Source: Monoraphidium neglectum
Lineage: Eukaryota > Chlorophyta > Chlorophyceae > Sphaeropleales > Selenastraceae
Assembly: GCF_000611645.1 (NCBI RefSeq)
Contig: NW_014011949.1
Location: forward strand, 1 to 12,490
DNA length: 12,490 bases
Direction: 5' to 3'
Made by a program: the position numbers and the translations under genes. The notes under the pieces are model-generated. The model was not told where the DNA came from. It made no database searches and saw nothing but the letters and a program-made list of their open reading frames with translations. Positions 8,564 to 12,490 of this stretch are shown piece by piece; the first letter of the stretch is position 1, and each line of letters opens with the position of its first letter.

Positions 8564-11500
8564 TCACGTGTACAGCAGGCGAATCGCGTCCACCACACAT
8601 TTCAGCACCGCCGCGCCCTCGTTGCTGCTGCGCGCGGCAACCGCCACCACAAGCCCTGGCTCCGATGGCGGCACGGCGGCGCCCAGCCGCAGGCCAATTA
8701 CCACCCGGCCAACCGCCCCCGACAGCGCGGCGCGCGCGTACGCGTTGGCGACGAGGCGCGGCAAAACGGCCTGCAGGTCTGCCGCCAGCGCCCCCACAGC
8801 GGCGTCCGGCCCCAACGTTTGCATCGGATCCGCAGGCGAGCCGCCGCCGCACAGCGCCGCCACCGCGGCGGCGCGGCCGCAGACAGCCTGCGGACCGTAG
8901 CTGGTGGAGCTGACCACCTCGCGGTGGGCGCTGTGCGCGCCCGCCGGGCAGCCAGCCGTGGGCGCCTGCAGCGCGGAGCAGATTGCGTCCGAGGGCGGCA
9001 GCGGGTCAGCGCCCTCTGACAGCGCCACGATGACCTCTTGGCCAGGAGGCCAGACCGCCGGCAGCTGCGCCCAGCGCGGCGTCAAGCCGGGCGGCGCCCT
9101 GCTGGCCCCAGCGTCGGGGGCGGCGGCCATCGTTGACGGGCTGGTGCCGCTGGCAAAGAGCGGCACCGGCGCTCCCACCGGCGCGTGTGCGTGATCGGCT
9201 GGGCTGATGAACTGGCGCGGGTCGCGCGCCACCCCCGGCGTCGGCGGCTCGGCCGCTGCGTTGGCCGCGCCGCAGAGAATGGGAGGGACCGTCAGCGGCG
9301 TGAGGCCGGTTGAGCCGTTGAACGAGTGACTGTGCTGCGCTGACCTGCGCAGCTGCTGCTGCACGAGGCCGCCCGGGGCGCCGGCGACGGCGGGGGCGCG
9401 TGCGGGGACGTCCCACGACGCCGCACCCCAGCCGGCTGCGGCGTACGGCTGCCCGCCGGGCCGCGCGGCGCACGCTGCGGCCGCGGGCTGGTCGGCCGGG
9501 CGCAGCTCCAGCTGAGCGCCCGCAGGCGGCGGCGGCTCGCAGTCAGGGGCGGCGGTGTCCGGATCGCAGAGTGACGCCAGCAGCTGGGCCTGCCATAATT
9601 TATGGAAGGGAGGCGGTGGGGCCGCTGGTGTTGTGAGTAGGGCTCGGAGACGGGGGGCTGCGGGCACAAGGCGCACCATTCGCATGCCGCGGCCCCGGCG
9701 ACTGAGGAGCAGCATCGACCCCTTGAGCCAGCACGCACACGCGTCGTTCAAATGAGTGAGGACATGCCCGCGTGCAGGGACTTGAGGGAGCATGCGGGCC
9801 GGCGCTCACGTCTTCGTCGGACAGCCCGGGACCGTATCCCAGAAGCTCGTCGTCTGCCCACGACATGAGCCCCGCCGCCATATCCGTCTCCATCTGGAAA
9901 ACCGGACGCTCGCACTGCTGTGAGAGGCCATGCGCGCCATCGCAGGTGTCGCCTAACAACGTGGAGAAGCTGCTGTCGATGCCGTGGCGGCACTTGGGGC
10001 AGCTGGCGCCGCCGCAGTCGATGTGGCTGCTGCTGCGGCTGCCGCTGTGGCTGCTGGTGTGGCTGCCGCTCGTCTCGTCGGGAAACAGCTCGGCCCACGC
10101 GTGGCTTGGCACCACGGCGCGATCCGCGCAACGCGGGGCGTGCGCCGGGCCTGCAGCCGAGGGCTCTAGCACACCCACCTCTGCCCCTGCCCCAGCCTGT
10201 GCCCGGATCGCAACAGCCGCGGCCAGCGGCGCCCCACCAAAGCCTGGCGGCCAAAGCGGGTCCTGCTCGTGGCACTCAAGCTCAACCGCAAGACCGCCGC
10301 CACCGCCACCGCCACCGCCGCCGTCAGATGCCGCGTGAGGCACGGGCTGCGCCCGCGCGCGCTTCTTGGGGCCGTCGCTGCCACCGCTGCTGCTGCCGCC
10401 GCCGCCACCGCCACCGCCGCTGTCAGATGCCGCGCGAGGCGGGGGCTGCGCCAGGGCGCGCTTCCTGGGGCCGCCGTCACCACCGCTGCCGCCGCTGCCT
10501 GCCTCGACATCGGCAGCGGGCTCGCGCATCCCGAGCTGCACCATGTACTGCTCCAGGGGCCCGGAGCCTGCGCCCCAGGAGCAGCGGGTGGGTGGCAACA
10601 GGGTTGCAGAAGGGCAGCAAGCGCAGGCCTGCCCGGGCTGGAGGAGGCAGGGTGAGCGATCAAAGCGGGCTGAGTGATGGGGCATCAGCGTGGGGGTACA
10701 GAGGGGGGTGAGGTGGGTGGGCAGAGGTCACGGCGGTCGGGCCGCCTGCCACCGACGAGCGGTGCATGGCGGCTCTGCCCCGGGCGCCCCTCGCGCCCCA
10801 CCTTGCGGGACCGAGCCATTGCGCCTGCGGGTTGTGTTCCACAAGTTCTGCGACGAGCGAGGAAGATGTTACCCAGTAAGGGCGGGCAGACAGGACATGC
10901 AGCAGGCAGGGTCGGCAGACATGGGCAGCAACCCCACAGCCGTCCATGCGCCACACATTTGAGCGTTCAACTGGTTGTCATCGCAGGGTGTCATGGCGTT
11001 GTGGCGCCGTCCGCCGCGCCCACCTTGATGGCATTCTCTGCGCGGCCGGGCAGGCGCTCGCGCGCAATGCGGCTCCATTGGTTGCCCCATGTCTTGTGGC
11101 CTTCCACCTGGGGGGGCCGGGCGTGGGTATCACAGGTGGGCACAGCACGTGCCGTAATCGAAGGGCAGTGCGTTGCTGACAATGGAGATGGCAAAGCACA
11201 GAGATTCCGCATGCACAGACAGACGCAAGGCAATCCGGGTTTGCAGGGAGTGAGCGTTCTGGGGTGCTGCAGGGCTGGGAGGGGCTGGCAGCTGCCCACC
11301 AGCTCCCGCTCCTCCTCCTCGGTCCAAGGGTCTCTCTTGATGTTGGGGTCCAGGTGGTTGTTCCAGCGCTGGGGATGCGACCGGAGGAGCGGGCAAAGGA
11401 CGCGGCGCTTGTGAAACAAGGGGTTTGCCAGCCTCCAGGCGGATCATAGGCAAGTTGCAAGTCATGGGTGTTTGAAAAGGGACGGGGCGGCTGGCGACAG

Positions 11501-12106
11501 TTGGCGGCAGCAAGCAGCTCTCGCTGGCCAAGGGCGGTCACGCCCTAAGGAGGGAGCCGCACAGCAGCATCCCTCCGCCCAGCTGCCCGCGGCTGCGGCG
11601 CCCCTGGGCGCACCTCGCGGCACTGCTTGGGGTTGCGCTGATTCTCGGAAGACTCGTTGAATGCGTCCGCAATCTTTTTCCAGTTGCGCACCCCGTGCTC
11701 ACCTACGAGCCTGGTGGGGTGTTTGGTGTGAGAGGGGGCTCATCAGGGGCGGCTCGGGAGAGATAGACGGGTGAGGTTGACAAAAGATTGCTGCCAGGGT
11801 TGTGCTGGGTGGCTGGACGCACAAAGGAGGCACGCGTGACGGAGTGCGTGGATGACAAAGTGTGCCAAGGCCGGCAGCGCATGGTGATGGTGGCGTGGCG
11901 AATGGTGCGCGCATTTTGGTGGGCCCAACAATTCAACGCAGGCTGGCAGCGAGTCAGAACTGGCAAGGCGGCCGTGGCCGCGCGCGGTTGCAAGCTGCCG
12001 AGGTGACCCACCCAACGACTTTGGCGTCCTCCTCGGGCGTCCATCCGCCCTTGCTTGGGGCAACAGGGTGGATGCACGTCCTCTGGAGAGCTGCCCCGGA
12101 ACTCAT
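8564..12106 (-). CDS. R2R3-MYB transcription factor, MYB98-like
   Basis: Seven exons (12012-12106, 11614-11710, 11300-11368, 11024-11107, 10802-10847, 9810-10567, 8564-9589) join in phase to 724 residues. R2 has Trp at 22, 42 and 66 (GGWTPEEDAKVV, NWKKIADAF, QCRERWNNHLDP). R3 has Trp at 79, 98 and 118 (PWTEEEERELVE, GNQWSRIARERLPGR, ENAIKNLWNTTRRR). The CRERWxNHL, TEEEE and SGPLEQYM motifs resemble the plant MYB98/64/119 group. The protein should bind DNA in the nucleus. Residues 163-222 carry two basic PRKRALAQ/PKKRARAQ motifs and Gly runs, 360-383 are acidic/hydrophobic like an activation domain, and 645-724 look folded. The start at 12106 is the closest in-frame ATG to the domain; an ATG at 12301 would add 65 residues. 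R1 is absent. R2 has five extra residues between its last two Trp. Confidence 0.88.
10293..10472 (-). repeat. Tandem duplication coding two NLS-Gly modules
   Basis: Unit 1 (10374-10472, residues 163-195) and unit 2 (10293-10373, residues 196-222) both read GP(R/K)KRA(L/R)AQP.P.AASD followed by 8 or 10 glycines. Matching cores are offset by 99 bases, exactly 33 codons, so the duplication keeps frame. The Gly tracts are GGC/GGT trinucleotide repeats and probably vary in length. Confidence 0.85.
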
Positions 12107-12490
12107 CCCGCGCTGGCGCTGGTTGGGCGCGCCGTACAGAGGCCTTGGCGTTTTGGGACGATCCGATGCAAGCAAATGAGCGCAGCGATCCGCCAGACGC
12201 AGCTGCAAGCGATACAAGCAATGTTGTCGACGCAGATTGCGCGCGTTGAACTTGCGTCTGATTTCCGCCTCTCCAGCGCAATGAGTTGCTGGCACGATCA
12301 CCTACGGAAGACAATTATGAAAGAATACCACAGTGTTTACAGGGTGTGGCCTACTGGCAGCTCAAGAGCTCGCTGATAACGACGAGTGACAGAGCGGTGC
12401 AGAGCGGTGCATCAGCGTGACTGGTGGCATCTATGCATAGGTGCGTGACTGATGTCGCTGCGCCTGATCGATGTGTGGGATCGCCAGGTG
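12107..12490. other. Upstream region of the MYB gene
   Basis: This stretch is lower in GC than the gene and probably contains the leader and promoter, or an additional first exon. The frame of MYB exon 1 stays open back to 12301. No TATA box could be assigned. A tandem AGAGCGGTGC doublet lies at about 12391-12410. Confidence 0.3.

Noticed and set aside
9920..10711. 263-codon plus-strand ORF opposite MYB exon 6
   Set aside because: It is an antisense shadow of the Gly/triplet-repeat coding sequence, rich in Arg and Cys, with no motifs.
12107..12301. 65-residue N-terminal extension of the MYB protein, or a hidden R1 repeat
   Set aside because: The frame is open, but the residues do not look like a MYB repeat (no Trp spacing) and resemble untranslated DNA. 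The nearer ATG was preferred, though the extension cannot be excluded.

Overview
The window looks like nuclear DNA of a green alga (chlorophyte). It is GC-rich and intron-rich, with short exons, CAG acceptors and GTG-type donors. TGTAA motifs, the usual algal polyadenylation signal, lie near some gene ends. Two proteins are recognisable, and both are closest to plant-lineage families. The exact genus cannot be told from the sequence.

The right third (8564-12106, minus strand) holds the clearest gene, a seven-exon R2R3-MYB transcription factor. All six splice junctions keep phase, and the joined product is 724 residues. Its DNA-binding domain resembles the plant MYB98/MYB64/MYB119 group, including a short LEQYM-type motif just after repeat R3. 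A long low-complexity tail follows, with two basic nuclear-localisation-like motifs carried on a duplicated glycine module, an acidic/hydrophobic patch, and an ordered-looking 80-residue C-terminus.

The centre (4091-5382, minus strand) carries exons that match the N-terminal region of the spliceosomal U5 snRNP helicase BRR2. The last of these exons has an in-frame TGA and a one-base deletion, and no helicase cassette is visible downstream. I read it as a truncated, decayed BRR2 copy. Just beyond it (2953-3555, minus) a TATAAA box precedes a possible three-exon gene for a 106-residue protein of unknown function.

The left end (to 532, plus) is the 3' end of an unrecognised gene with a TGTAA signal at 903. 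Between the BRR2 remnant and the MYB gene are a 184-codon plus-strand ORF in a GC dip (5437-5991) and a 219-codon minus-strand ORF (6370-7029). They converge on a palindromic TGTAATAAAATTACA that could serve as a poly(A) signal in both directions. The remaining stretches (about 0.9-2.9 kb and 7.0-8.5 kb) show no supported gene, only microsatellites and weak repeats. The genes do not form an operon or an obvious pathway.
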